Below are positions 17,336-26,838 of a stretch of 64,000 nucleotides of DNA, piece by piece. The stretch's first letter is position 1, and each line of letters opens with the position of its first letter. The stretch is from Sporosarcina cyprini (GTDB lineage: Bacteria; Bacillota; Bacilli; Bacillales_A; Planococcaceae), in NCBI RefSeq assembly GCF_022048975.1, contig NZ_JAKMHX010000032.1:62001-126000 (forward strand). Direction: 5' to 3'. The position numbers were made by a program, and so were the translations under genes. Under the pieces are notes generated by a model. The model worked only from the letters and a program-made list of their open reading frames with translations, ran no database searches and was not told the origin of the DNA.

Positions 17336-18814
17336 ATGATGGCAGTGGAAATGGGGGAGTCCCTTCAAAGGGAGCAATATGGCAAGAAAAATTTCATTCT
17401 GTTTGCGACGCTTGGCGCATCCAGTTTTATTGGAACGCTGTATTATTTATTGACCGGTCAGGACACTTTGAAAACGATCAGTATGGCAATACCCGTCACG
17501 GTTGCAGTCATTTTATTCGTTTTGGCCAGCCGTTCAAAAGCGATGGAAACCATCTTTCCGTGGGTCGTTATCGGATGTACAGCAGGCGCCGCGCTTTTTA
17601 ATGGGTGGATTGGCGATCCATCTATTGCCACAGCGGGCATCGCATTCTTTATTGTCGGCATCACGAGTGTCCATGTGTCAATTGGGCTTATGGGGTATGG
17701 ATTCACGCTAGCGCTTCTTGTGCTCGTCACTTTTTTAGTCCGCTATCCATATCAAGAACAGTTGGCGACGAGCAAAGGAAGTTTAATTCTTGTCTTTCTG
17801 CTGCTTGGGATTGGGTTGTTCATTCAAATCAAGCAGGCGAAAAAACTGGAACTGCAAGTAGGGAAATTTACCGCTGAGCAAAGGATGCGGGCGGAAGAGG
17901 AAGAACGGAAGCATCACAAGTTGAATGCAGAAGTCGCGCTGGTGGCAGCTGATTTGAATCATATTGGAGAAACGGCCAAGCGGCATTTGTCGGCACAGCA
18001 CGAACTGCTCGAAATCATGGATTCTGTCGCCGGTTCTGTGGAACAGGAAGCGACGCAGATTACTTCGATTGCACATAATGCGGAGCGGATGAAGAATGAG
18101 GTAATCGAGATGCAAAGGGAAAGCGATTCAATGCGTGACGCGTCTTTGCAGCTGCAAGAACAATCCACGGACATTGTGGCGGTCATACAGAGCGTCCGCT
18201 CCGGCATCGAGTCGGTTGGGACGGCCCTTGAAGCTTTACATGGCTCATTCGATACGCTAACGGCAAATATCGGTAAAACGAATCAGCTGGCAACCTCCAT
18301 TGCAACGATAACGGAGCAGACCAATTTGTTGGCACTGAATGCTTCCATTGAAGCAGCCAGGGCAGGAATCCATGGGAAAGGGTTTGCCGTTGTGGCTGAA
18401 GAAATCCGGAAGCTCGCTGCCATGACCGCTACAACTTTGTCGGAAATTAATATGAATTTAGCGGACGTGAACAAGGTGAATGGACAATCCCGCACGGCAT
18501 TGGCAGACAGCACGGAAAAACTCCATTCACAAGTACAGGTGACATTACAGGCAGAAGATCGTATCAAGGGGATGCACGACACGTTAGAAACGTTCCATGG
18601 GCAATTTGTAAGGTTTGATTCCAAAATGAAGGGAATTAGGAATGAAACGACTGTCATTGGCAATATGATGAAGGAATTCGCCGATTTGCTGGCGCAGTCG
18701 AGTGCTGCCCTGGAGGAAGTGAATGCGACGATTCATACGACGGTAGCCGATAATGAGCAAGTTGTGGAAACGTTAGTTGGAACAATGGAGAGAACCAATC
18801 GATTATTGAATTAG
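17336..18814 (+). CDS. methyl-accepting chemotaxis protein with polytopic membrane sensor
   Basis: About 492 residues. Instead of the usual two-TM, large-loop layout, the N-terminal 165 residues are about six closely spaced hydrophobic segments with only short loops, so ligand or energy state would be sensed within or at the membrane. There is no HAMP domain; a short coiled linker (about 170-190) leads to the signalling helices. The hairpin tip is canonical ([19 protein letters not shown], about residues 325-343). ATG 17336 fits the GGGGG at 17324 better than ATG 17330. Two weak sigma-D-like sites precede it (ACCGACTA near 17242, ACCGATGA at 17265). It is inserted between fliT and hpf, which adjoin in B. 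subtilis. Confidence 0.88.
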   Translation: MMAVEMGESLQREQYGKKNFILFATLGASSFIGTLYYLLTGQDTLKTISMAIPVTVAVILFVLASRSKAMETIFPWVVIGCTAGAALFNGWIGDPSIATAGIAFFIVGITSVHVSIGLMGYGFTLALLVLVTFLVRYPYQEQLATSKGSLILVFLLLGIGLFIQIKQAKKLELQVGKFTAEQRMRAEEEERKHHKLNAEVALVAADLNHIGETAKRHLSAQHELLEIMDSVAGSVEQEATQITSIAHNAERMKNEVIEMQRESDSMRDASLQLQEQSTDIVAVIQSVRSGIESVGTALEALHGSFDTLTANIGKTNQLATSIATITEQTNLLALNASIEAARAGIHGKGFAVVAEEIRKLAAMTATTLSEINMNLADVNKVNGQSRTALADSTEKLHSQVQVTLQAEDRIKGMHDTLETFHGQFVRFDSKMKGIRNETTVIGNMMKEFADLLAQSSAALEEVNATIHTTVADNEQVVETLVGTMERTNRLLN

Positions 18815-18848
18815 CAAGAGTGTCAGAAATGATAATTAATTTTACATT

Positions 18849-18857
18849 TGCTATACT
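18849..18857 (+). promoter_or_regulatory. extended -10 promoter of the PilZ gene
   Basis: TGCTATACT gives a TG-n-TATACT extended -10 element 21 bases before the PilZ start codon. No good -35 is present. Confidence 0.45.
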
Positions 18858-18878
18858 GAGGATAGAAGGTTCGTAGAA

Positions 18879-19259
18879 ATGGAGCGGGTCGACATGCAGT
18901 ACAAGCGGACAGAATATTTCAGGCACACATTCGATGAACCGATCGAAGCGGAATTCCGGCTTTTGGTCGGGGAGCATCATTCGAAAGCGTCCAGTCCGGG
19001 TGGGTGCCAGCTGATGGATATTAGTTCGGGCGGTGCCAAATTATATACGGAATATGACATTCCGATTGAATTGCATGAGGTGGACCTTCGCTTGCGATTT
19101 ACGCTCTATGAACAGCCGATTGAGCAAGAAGGCAAGATTGTTTGGAAGAAACGGTATCAAAACGGTTATCAGTATGGCTTTGATTTCTTAGAACAGCCGT
19201 TGAATGCCCGGTTGATTGTCGATGAATTGAAATTACGTGTCAAATCCGGACGGAAGTGA
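18879..19259 (+). CDS. PilZ domain protein, possible c-di-GMP receptor
   Basis: 126 residues forming a single PilZ beta-barrel. The second c-di-GMP motif is clear (DISSGGAKL, D/N-x-S-x-x-G). The first motif is usually R-x3-R; here the spacing around YKRTEYFRH is R-x4-R, so binding may be altered. PilZ proteins of this type act on flagellar motor speed or exopolysaccharide output. It sits directly after a chemoreceptor and two genes after fliT, so a role in motility control is likely but unproven. It has its own extended -10 promoter. Confidence 0.8.
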   Translation: MERVDMQYKRTEYFRHTFDEPIEAEFRLLVGEHHSKASSPGGCQLMDISSGGAKLYTEYDIPIELHEVDLRLRFTLYEQPIEQEGKIVWKKRYQNGYQYGFDFLEQPLNARLIVDELKLRVKSGRK

Positions 19260-19314
19260 ATGGGGTTCGGACGTAATTTCGTCACAATTCGACATCTTTC
19301 TAAAAATCTTTTTA

Positions 19315-19339
19315 GTTTAAAGAAGGACTTCAAGGGCAA
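19315..19339 (+). promoter_or_regulatory. candidate sigma-B promoter of hpf
   Basis: GTTTAA at 19315-19320, a 13-base spacer, and GGGCAA at 19334-19339 (sigma-B consensus GTTTAA-N12-15-GGGTAT; 6/6 and 4/6). B. subtilis hpf (yvyD) is known to be sigma-B and sigma-H controlled. Confidence 0.55.
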
Positions 19340-19383
19340 TATGGAGAAGTATATATCAACGGATAAACAAAGGAGGAGTTCAT

Positions 19384-19947
19384 ATGCTAGACTTTAACAT
19401 CCGCGGGGAAAACATTGAGGTAACACCAGCTATTCGGGAATATGTCGAAAAGAAAGTGCTGAAGCTGGAACGTTACTTTACTGAAGGTGCAAACGCAACA
19501 GCGCACGTCAATTTGAAGGTCTACAACGACAAGCAAACAAAAGTGGAAATCACAATTCCGATGAAAAACTTGACGTTGCGTGCGGAAGAACGGCACGACG
19601 ATATGTACGCTGCGATCGACTTGATTGTCGATAAACTCGAGCGCCAAATCCGTAAGTATAAAACTCGGGTGAACCGCAAATTCCGCGAACGGGAAGGCGT
19701 CGCTGCTTTCTTACAAACCGTGGAAAGAGAGCGCAATCAGGAAGAAGAGCAAGCGTCTGACGAAGGTGACTTCCAAGTCGTCCGCACAAAGCAGTTTGAC
19801 CTGAAACCGATGGACCAAGAAGAAGCAATCCTCCAAATGAATATGCTTGGCCATAACTTCTACATCTTCACAGATGCAGAATCTGACGGTACTAATATCG
19901 TCTATAAACGAAAAGACGGCAAATACGGTTTAATCGAAACGAATTAA
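19384..19947 (+). CDS. hpf: long-form ribosome hibernation promoting factor HPF
   Basis: 187 residues. The N-terminal S30EA domain (1-100) binds in the decoding channel and the C-terminal domain (about 125-187) dimerises 70S ribosomes into inactive 100S particles in stationary phase or stress. MLDFNIRGENIEVTPAIREY at the start and MNMLGHNFYIFTD in the tail are characteristic of the long form. AGGAGG is present upstream. The gene precedes secA and prfB as in other Bacillales. Confidence 0.96.
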   Translation: MLDFNIRGENIEVTPAIREYVEKKVLKLERYFTEGANATAHVNLKVYNDKQTKVEITIPMKNLTLRAEERHDDMYAAIDLIVDKLERQIRKYKTRVNRKFREREGVAAFLQTVERERNQEEEQASDEGDFQVVRTKQFDLKPMDQEEAILQMNMLGHNFYIFTDAESDGTNIVYKRKDGKYGLIETN

Positions 19948-19955
19948 CATTCCAG

Positions 19956-19983
19956 CCTCCGGAGAGATCCGGAGGTTTTTTGT
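19956..19983 (+). terminator. terminator of hpf
   Basis: CCTCCGG / CCGGAGG stem, 6-base loop, TTTTTT tail. Confidence 0.92.
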
Positions 19984-20010
19984 TGGAATCAAATTTGATT
20001 TAACATGATG

Positions 20011-20480
20011 CATGACGTTCATCCGAAGTATCTGGTGTTCAGCAGAGTTTATTGGGGTTCTAACAGATTATCTGGCGTTCAAACGGATAATCTGGCGTTC
20101 ACCATGGTTATCTGACGTTCAAACGGATAATCTGGTGTTAACCCCGGTTATTGGCGTTCAAAATGATTAATTGGCGTTCAGTGCGAGTTATTGGCGTTCA
20201 AAATGATTAATTGGCGTTCAGTGCGAGTTATTGGCGTTCAAAATGATTAATTGGCGTTCAGCGCGAGTTATTGGCGTTCAAATCGATTAATTGGCGTTCA
20301 GCGTGAGTTATTGGCGTTCAAAATGATTAATTGGCATTCAACGCGAGTTATTGGCGTTCAGCACAAGTTAATGGCGTTCAAACCGATAAATTGGAGTTCG
20401 CCACGGTTTATCGGCGGTCGAATCAATCAACGGGCGTTCTGCAAAAAATACTGGCATTCATCCAAATAATCTCGCATTCC
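20011..20480. repeat. 20 bp tandem array, family B
   Basis: About 23 units that keep a 20-bp period for 470 bp, with at most one single-base shift at 20150. Each unit is a conserved half, TTGGCGTTCA (or TCTGGCGTTC in the first part), and a variable half. From 20151 to 20350 the variable half alternates between AAATGATTAA and GTGCGAGTTA types, making a 40-bp super-repeat. Units decay at both ends. The array fills the space between the hpf terminator and secA; no ribosome binding site serves the frames inside it. The sequence is unrelated to family A, but the design is the same. Confidence 0.9.
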
Positions 20481-20647
20481 CGCGCACACCCTCCTCCAAC
20501 AGTCACTCCAAAAACAACACCCACGCACCATCAACCCCCTCGAAACCACAAAATACCAAAGTCACGGCCCGGAAAACCGTCCATCATTTGCACCATGCTT
20601 TTTACAATGGTAAAATGAAGGGTGAACTTAATGAGGATGTGACCTAT

Positions 20648-23152
20648 ATGCTTGGCGTATTGAATAAAATGTTTGATTCCAATAAACGAGATTTGAAACG
20701 GCTTGAAAAAATTGCAGATCAGGTAGAAGCACATGCAACGGAGATGGAGCGTCTATCCGATGAGCAGTTGAAAGAAAAGACGAGAGAATTCCAGGAACGG
20801 GTGGCGAACGGCGAGTCGTTGGATGCGATTCAACCAGAAGCTTTTGCGACGGTTCGCGAGGCGTCTCGTCGTGTGCTTGGGATGTATCCGTTCCGCGTGC
20901 AGATCATGGGGGCGGCTGCCCTGCATGAAGGCAATATTGCAGAGATGAAGACCGGGGAAGGGAAGACGCTGACGTCGACGCTTGCGGTTTATTTGAATGC
21001 GATTGAAGGCAAAGGCGTTCATGTCGTAACGGTCAACGAATATCTGGCGAGCCGTGATGCGAATGAGATGGGACAACTGTATGAGTTCCTTGGCTTGTCG
21101 GTCGGACTCAATTTGAACAGCCTTTCGAAAGAAGAAAAACGCGAGGCATATGATGCGGATATTACGTATACTACGAATAACGAGCTCGGCTTCGATTATT
21201 TGCGGGATAATATGGTGTTGTATTCGGAGCATAAAGTACAGCGCCCGCTTCATTATGCCGTCATTGACGAAGTTGACTCGATTTTAATTGATGAAGCACG
21301 GACACCGCTCATCATTTCGGGGCAAGCTTCCAAATCAGCGGAGCTGTACCGTTTGGCGAATCGTTTTGTCATCACGTTGAAGAAGGAAGAGGATTATTCG
21401 TACGATGAATCAACGAAAGGCGTTGTTCTGACGGAGTCCGGTGTGGATAAAGCAGAGAAAGCTTTCGGCATCGAAAACCTCTTTGATTTGAAGCACGTAA
21501 CGCTTAACCATGCGATCAACCAATCGTTGAAAGCCCATGCGAGTATGCATATTGATGTGGACTACGTCGTGCAGGAAGGCGAAGTTGTTATTGTCGACTC
21601 CTTCACGGGACGTTTGATGAAAGGCCGTCGTTATAGTGATGGGCTTCACCAGGCGATTGAAGCGAAGGAAGGCCTGGAAGTTCAGAATGAAACGATGACA
21701 CTTGCGACGATTACGTTCCAAAACTTCTTCCGGATGTACGACAAGCTGGCCGGTATGACTGGTACGGCGAAAACGGAAGAAGAGGAATTCCGTAACATTT
21801 ATAATATGAATGTTATTGCTGTTCCGACGAACCGTCCGATTGCGCGGGATGACCGTGCAGATTTGATTTACGCGACGATGGAAGGAAAGTTCAAAGCGGT
21901 CGCCGAGGATATTAGAGAGCGCCATAAGAAGGGGCAGCCTGTCCTTGTCGGTACAGTGGCGATCGAAACTTCGGAAATTATTTCGAACTACTTGAAAAAG
22001 TACGGGATTCCGCATAATGTATTGAATGCGAAGAACCATGGCCGGGAAGCCGAAATTATTTTGGAAGCCGGTCAGCCGGGTGCTGTCACGATTGCGACGA
22101 ACATGGCCGGACGTGGTACGGACATCAAGCTTGGTGAAGGTGTCCAGGAACTTGGCGGCCTTGCGGTTATCGGGACAGAGCGGCATGAGTCCCGCCGTAT
22201 TGATAATCAGCTCCGTGGTCGTGCGGGACGGCAAGGGGATCCGGGGATCACGCAATTCTACTTGTCTCTTGAAGACGAATTGATGCGCCGGTTCGGTTCC
22301 GACCAAATGAAAAATATGATGACGAAGCTCGGTATGGATGATTCCACGCCGATTCAGTCGAAAATGGTGTCGCGTTCTGTTGAATCCGCCCAGAAACGGG
22401 TGGAAGGCAATAACTTCGATGCGCGGAAACGGTTGCTTCAGTATGATGATGTCCTTCGTCAACAGCGTGAAATCATTTACAAGGAGCGGAACGAAGTGCT
22501 GGAGTCCGACAACATCCGCGAAGTGCTTGAAAACATGCTGCGTAACGTAGTCGACCGTGTGATCGCTATGCATACTGATGACAACGGCACAACGTTGAAT
22601 GTGAAGGGCTTGGAAGACTTCCTTGGCGCGAATCTGCTGCCGGAAGGACGCATTACTGCGGCTCAAATAGAAGGCAAATCGATCGAGGATGTCACGGCTC
22701 TTATTAATGACGCTATTACCGAGCGGTATGATGAGAAGGAAGCCGAAATGTCCGAAGAGCGGATGCGTGAATTTGAGAAAGTCGTTCTGCTTCGCGCGAT
22801 CGACTCGAAATGGACTGACCATATTGATGCGATGGATCAGCTCCGCCACGGTATTCATTTACGTGCCTATGGCCAGACCGATCCGCTGCGTGAATACCAG
22901 TCGGAAGGTTTCGCGATGTTCGAAGAGATGGTTACATCCATCGAAAATGACGCTGCGAAATATGTCATGAAAGCGGAAATCCGCAACAACCTGGAGCGTG
23001 AGGAAGTAGCGAAAGGGCAAGCTGTCAATCCGAAAGAGGATGGCGAAAAAGTAACGAAAAAACCGGCTCGCCGGGCTGTCAATATTGGACGTAATGATCC
23101 ATGTCCATGCGGCAGCGGCAAAAAATATAAAAACTGTCACGGGACTGCATAA
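20648..23152 (+). CDS. secA: SecA, preprotein translocase ATPase
   Basis: 834 residues from ATG 20648 ([20 protein letters not shown]), the normal family start; the open frame extends 20 codons further upstream without a ribosome binding site. SecA drives export of signal-peptide proteins through SecYEG. Visible features are Walker A GEGKT, the [11 protein letters not shown]alker B region, the [13 protein letters not shown] helicase motif, and the C-terminal zinc tail [13 protein letters not shown] that binds SecB or ribosomes. It is followed closely by prfB, as in most Bacillales. Confidence 0.98.
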   Translation: MLGVLNKMFDSNKRDLKRLEKIADQVEAHATEMERLSDEQLKEKTREFQERVANGESLDAIQPEAFATVREASRRVLGMYPFRVQIMGAAALHEGNIAEMKTGEGKTLTSTLAVYLNAIEGKGVHVVTVNEYLASRDANEMGQLYEFLGLSVGLNLNSLSKEEKREAYDADITYTTNNELGFDYLRDNMVLYSEHKVQRPLHYAVIDEVDSILIDEARTPLIISGQASKSAELYRLANRFVITLKKEEDYSYDESTKGVVLTESGVDKAEKAFGIENLFDLKHVTLNHAINQSLKAHASMHIDVDYVVQEGEVVIVDSFTGRLMKGRRYSDGLHQAIEAKEGLEVQNETMTLATITFQNFFRMYDKLAGMTGTAKTEEEEFRNIYNMNVIAVPTNRPIARDDRADLIYATMEGKFKAVAEDIRERHKKGQPVLVGTVAIETSEIISNYLKKYGIPHNVLNAKNHGREAEIILEAGQPGAVTIATNMAGRGTDIKLGEGVQELGGLAVIGTERHESRRIDNQLRGRAGRQGDPGITQFYLSLEDELMRRFGSDQMKNMMTKLGMDDSTPIQSKMVSRSVESAQKRVEGNNFDARKRLLQYDDVLRQQREIIYKERNEVLESDNIREVLENMLRNVVDRVIAMHTDDNGTTLNVKGLEDFLGANLLPEGRITAAQIEGKSIEDVTALINDAITERYDEKEAEMSEERMREFEKVVLLRAIDSKWTDHIDAMDQLRHGIHLRAYGQTDPLREYQSEGFAMFEEMVTSIENDAAKYVMKAEIRNNLEREEVAKGQAVNPKEDGEKVTKKPARRAVNIGRNDPCPCGSGKKYKNCHGTA

Positions 23153-23228
23153 CCAGTCCGTGGCTTGATGAGAGGAGCGGCGGCTTGATCCGCTGTTTCT
23201 CTGAACTTTATTTTCAGGAGGAACTTTT

Positions 23229-24333
23229 ATGATGGAATTATCCGATGTTCGCAACGAACTCGACAAAACAGCTAAGAAATTAGCGGACTTCAGGGGGTCT
23301 CTTTGACTTAGAAAACAAAGAGGCACGAATTCAGGAATTGGATGAGATCATGCTGGAGCCAGGATTCTGGGATGACCAGGATTCTGCGCAAAAGGTTATT
23401 TCAGAGTCCAATGCATTGAAATCCACAGTTGGAGACTTCAATGAATTGAACGATACGCAGGAAAATCTCGAAATGACGCTTGAACTGCTGAAAGAGGAAG
23501 CGGACGAAGAGCTGCAGGCAGATCTTGTTGCAGAGTTGAAAGACTTCAAGAAGAAGATGGAGGACTTCGACTTGCAAATGTTGCTGAGCGATGAATTCGA
23601 CAGCAGCAATGCCATCCTAGAAATTCATTCTGGCGCAGGCGGCACCGAGTCACAAGACTGGGCCTCCATGCTACTCCGTATGTATACGCGCTGGGCAGAA
23701 GACCAAGGGTACAAAGTCGAGACGCTTGATTACCAAGCAGGGGATGAAGCGGGCGTTAAATCGGTTACCCTTTCCATCAAAGGCCATAATGCGTATGGTT
23801 ATTTGAAAGCGGAAAAAGGAGTTCATCGCCTTGTTCGGATTTCACCATTTGACTCGTCAGGACGCCGTCATACCTCCTTCTCATCTGTAGAAGTGATGCC
23901 GGAATTTGATGGGGATATTGATATTGAAATCCGCACGGAAGATTTGAAAATTGATACGTACCGTTCCAGCGGTGCGGGCGGCCAGCACGTCAACACGACA
24001 GATTCTGCTGTCCGGATTACGCATATTCCGACTGGTGCCATTGTTACATGCCAGACGGAACGTTCTCAGATCAAGAACCGTGAACGTGCTATGAACTTGC
24101 TGAAAGCGAAGTTGTATCAATTGAAAGTGGAAGAGGAAGAAGCGCGTCTTGCTGAAATCCGTGGCGAGCAAAAGGAAATCGGCTGGGGCAGCCAAATCCG
24201 TTCCTACGTATTCCACCCGTACTCCATGGTAAAAGATCACCGTACGAACGAAGAGACAGGAAATGTCGGCGCTGTAATGGATGGCGAAATCGATCCATTT
24301 ATCAACGCCTATCTCCGTTCTAAAATTTCATAA
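23229..24333 (+). CDS. prfB: peptide chain release factor 2 with programmed +1 frameshift
   Basis: RF2 of about 367 residues encoded in two frames. The first 25 codons start at ATG 23229 (AGGAGG 8 bases upstream) and stop at TGA 23304. The sequence AGGGGG TCT CTT TGA C is the classic autoregulatory slippery site: an internal Shine-Dalgarno 3 bases before CTT, a weak UGA stop, then C. A +1 shift at CTT resumes in the frame GAC TTA GAA that runs to 24333. When RF2 is scarce, UGA is read slowly and frameshifting makes more RF2. The second part holds the SPF-equivalent anticodon tripeptide region and the GGQ motif (SGAGGQHVN). It is not a pseudogene. Confidence 0.97.
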
Positions 24334-24368
24334 AAAAAGCCGTCTTTCTAGTATGGCCTTAAAACGTA

Positions 24369-24400
24369 AAAAGCGCACCCTGGTGCGTTTTTTATTTTTT
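24369..24400 (+). terminator. terminator of prfB
   Basis: CGCACC / GGTGCG stem flanked by A-rich and T-rich arms, with a long T tract. Confidence 0.85.
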
Positions 24401-24575
24401 GGTAATACCGAATGGGTTTTAAATTTGGACAAATGTGTATAGTACTAGATGAAGGAGTCGCTGTCGATTGTCATGAATTTGATAAAAATCAGGCGCTTCC
24501 ACAGACAGACACACTTCAATCCTTTGGTATACTTAGGAATGAAAGTACATCATTAGACGATAGGAGGAAAATCAA

Positions 24576-24923
24576 TTGAAAAAGCAGCTATTTGGTGTCA
24601 TGTTAGGCGCTGTACTTGTACTCGGTGCATGTGGCGGCGGTAACAAGACGGACAATAACCAAGGTGCGACGGGTACGGAAAATGGGGCAACTTCTTCAGT
24701 TGACGCAGAAAAAATCGTCAACAGCAACTGTACGACTTGCCACGGAGGAAACTTGGAAGGTAAAGGCGCGGCTCCGGCACTCGCTAATATCGGTTCTGAG
24801 CTTTCACAAGATGAAATCCATGACATCGTCGCAAACGGCCAAAACGGAATGCCTCCATTCAAAGGCACTTTGAGCGATGAAGAAATCACAGCTGTCGCTA
24901 AATATTTGGCTGACAAGAAATAA
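24576..24923 (+). CDS. cccB: cytochrome c-551, lipoprotein type
   Basis: 115 residues. The start is TTG 24576 with TAGGAGG upstream. The N-terminal signal peptide ends in the lipobox LGAC, so the mature protein is lipid-anchored on the outer face of the membrane. One c-type heme is bound by CTTCH with the distal Met in NGMPPF. It is a small electron carrier feeding terminal oxidases. A Ser/Thr/Asn linker separates lipid and heme domain. Position between prfB and ftsE matches cccB of B. subtilis. TGGTATACT at 24526 is an extended -10 candidate. Confidence 0.95.
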   Translation: MKKQLFGVMLGAVLVLGACGGGNKTDNNQGATGTENGATSSVDAEKIVNSNCTTCHGGNLEGKGAAPALANIGSELSQDEIHDIVANGQNGMPPFKGTLSDEEITAVAKYLADKK

Positions 24924-24935
24924 GAATGAAGAAGA

Positions 24936-24970
24936 AACCGTAACGCAACGGCGCGTTGCGGTTTTTTTTT
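24936..24970 (+). terminator. terminator of cccB
   Basis: CGCAACG / CGTTGCG stem with a 3-base loop and nine T residues. Confidence 0.9.
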
Positions 24971-25190
24971 GAGGAGAAAAATAAATAAAAGTAGAAAGGT
25001 TTTATGGGTAAAAATCATATTATTAATAATACAAATTTATATTACAATTCAATCCATCCCTGTAATATACCGAAACAGCCTGCTGCAAAACCCGACGGAA
25101 ATTGGAGAAAAATGGAGTTCTCTTTATTTCACACCAAGTCATCTGGAAGATGATTTGAAACATATCTGTAATACTTAGCCGTCCCAGTCA
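24971..25190. other. AT-rich spacer between cccB and ftsE, doubtful small reading frame
   Basis: A 69-codon frame from TTG 24969 to 25178 could encode a peptide with one hydrophobic helix (residues about 12-36). Its only possible ribosome binding site (GAGGAG) is after the start codon and the frame begins inside the T tract of a terminator, so it is probably not expressed. Nothing else is seen before the ftsE promoter. Confidence 0.4.
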
Positions 25191-25199
25191 TGTTATAAT
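25191..25199 (+). promoter_or_regulatory. extended -10 promoter of ftsEX
   Basis: TGTTATAAT is a perfect extended -10 (TG-n-TATAAT) 52 bases before ftsE; no clear -35 is seen. Confidence 0.7.
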
Positions 25200-25250
25200 G
25201 GGCATGTTGAGTGAAAAAAATGTAGATAACAATTACCAGGTGGTTTTAAA

Positions 25251-25937
25251 ATGATTGTGATGAAAGATGTATACAAGAAATACCCGAATGGTGTCGTTGC
25301 AGCAAATGGCATCAATGTCGAAATTAACCGCGGCGAGTTCGTCTATGTCGTTGGACCGAGTGGCGCAGGGAAATCGACATTTATTAAAATGATGTACCGC
25401 GAGGAATCACCGACCAAAGGTGATATTCTGATCAACGGCATCAATTTGGCTACGCTGCGAAATAAGCGCGTACCGCTGCTAAGAAGGCAGATTGGCGTCG
25501 TATTCCAAGACTTTAAATTACTTCCTAAATTAAATGTTTACGAGAATGTGGCGTTTGCACTCGAAGTAATCGAGGAATCGCCGAAAGTGATACGCAAGCG
25601 TGTCAATGAAGTGTTGGCGCTTGTCGGATTGACACAAAAAGCGCGGATGTTCCCGAATGAATTGTCCGGCGGGGAGCAGCAGCGCGTTTCCATTGCAAGA
25701 TCGATTGTCAACGTACCGAAAGTCGTGATTGCGGATGAGCCGACAGGTAACTTGGACCCGGATACATCGTGGGAAATCATGAAGATTTTTGAGCAAATCA
25801 ATGCACTTGGCACGACGATCGTCATGGCAACCCATAATAAAGAAATCGTCAACACGATGCGCCATCGCGTCATTGTCGTTGAAGGCGGAATGATCACCAG
25901 AGATGAAGATGAAGGAGTTTATGGTTATGAAAGCTAG
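25251..25937 (+). CDS. ftsE: FtsE, cell-division ABC transporter ATPase
   Basis: 228 residues. FtsE with FtsX forms a type VII ABC system that does not transport but activates peptidoglycan hydrolases across the membrane. Walker A GPSGAGKST (about 36-44), signature LSGGEQQRV (about 139-147) and Walker B VVIADEP are all intact. The 3' end overlaps ftsX by 11 bases. Confidence 0.97.
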   Translation: MIVMKDVYKKYPNGVVAANGINVEINRGEFVYVVGPSGAGKSTFIKMMYREESPTKGDILINGINLATLRNKRVPLLRRQIGVVFQDFKLLPKLNVYENVAFALEVIEESPKVIRKRVNEVLALVGLTQKARMFPNELSGGEQQRVSIARSIVNVPKVVIADEPTGNLDPDTSWEIMKIFEQINALGTTIVMATHNKEIVNTMRHRVIVVEGGMITRDEDEGVYGYES

Positions 25938-26811
25938 AACGATGGGCCGGCATGTGAGAGAAAGCCTCAAAAGCCTGGGTCGGAATAGCTGGATGACCTT
26001 TGCTTCTGTAAGTGCTGTTACGGTTACACTGCTGTTGGTCGGTGTGTTCATTGTCATCATGATGAACTTGAATCAATTGGCGGACAACCTTGAAAATGAT
26101 GTCGAAATCAAAGTCATTGCAGATCCTGCGGCTGATGAAACGGCCGTGAAAGAATTGGAAAAACAAGTACGCTCCACTGCGGGCGTCGAGGAAGTCGTCT
26201 ATTCTTCGAGGGATGAAGAATTGGACAAAATGATCCAGTCGTTCGGGGATGAATTAAGCCTCTACAAACAAAGCAACCCGCTTGGTGATGCTTTGTATGT
26301 AAAAGCGAAAGATCCTCATGAAACTGCGGCAATCGCCAAGAAAATCGATACATATGACTATACGTCCCAAGTCGTTTACGGCGAAGGCAAAGTCGAGAAG
26401 CTTTTCAAGGTGCTGAACATGAGCCGCAATATTGGAATGGTTTTAATTTTGGCTTTATTGTTCACGGCGATGTTCCTGATCTCCAATACGATTCGTTTGA
26501 CGATCGTGGCGCGAGGCCGGGAAATCGAGATTATGAAGCTCGTAGGAGCGACCAATAGTTTTGTGCGCATTCCGTTTGTTCTTGAAGGCATATGGCTGGG
26601 GGTTCTTGGATCAATCATCCCGATGGCCGTCATTTCCTTCTCGTACTATGAATTGTACGCGCAATGGGAGCCGAAACTGCAAAACGAATTGTTCCAGCTG
26701 TTGAATGCAATGCCTTTCATTCTACAAGTGAACGGCCTCCTGTTATTCATGGGTGTATTCATCGGAATGTGGGGCAGCTTCATGTCTGTACGCAAATTCT
26801 TGAAAGTCTAA
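25927..26811 (+). CDS. ftsX: FtsX, cell-division ABC transporter permease
   Basis: 294 residues from ATG 25927 (MKARTMGRHVRESLKSLGR), chosen because GAAGGAG lies 9 bases upstream and this is the family start. There are four TM helices, the first at about 20-45, an extracellular loop of about 115 residues that contacts the hydrolase, and three C-terminal helices. It works with FtsE. The M23 hydrolase gene follows after 27 bases, so activator and enzyme are probably made together. Confidence 0.96.
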   Translation: MKARTMGRHVRESLKSLGRNSWMTFASVSAVTVTLLLVGVFIVIMMNLNQLADNLENDVEIKVIADPAADETAVKELEKQVRSTAGVEEVVYSSRDEELDKMIQSFGDELSLYKQSNPLGDALYVKAKDPHETAAIAKKIDTYDYTSQVVYGEGKVEKLFKVLNMSRNIGMVLILALLFTAMFLISNTIRLTIVARGREIEIMKLVGATNSFVRIPFVLEGIWLGVLGSIIPMAVISFSYYELYAQWEPKLQNELFQLLNAMPFILQVNGLLLFMGVFIGMWGSFMSVRKFLKV

Positions 26812-26838
26812 AGTTCAATGTTAGGGGGAACTCGGAAG

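Noticed and set aside
20011..20480. CRISPR array
   Set aside because: A 20-bp total period with a 10-bp core is too short for repeat plus spacer, spacers are themselves repeated, and no cas genes are present.
20251..20618. Open frames of 72 and 95 codons upstream of secA
   Set aside because: Pure translation of the 20-bp array; no start signal.
21410..22858. A 482-codon minus-strand frame inside secA
   Set aside because: Antisense shadow of a conserved gene with strong codon bias; no start signal.
23338..24333. Shorter RF2 starting inside the second frame
   Set aside because: The +1 frameshift site and upstream 25 codons with a good start explain the full protein.
24969..25178. 69-codon membrane-like frame after cccB
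   Set aside because: It begins in a terminator T tract and has no upstream ribosome binding site.
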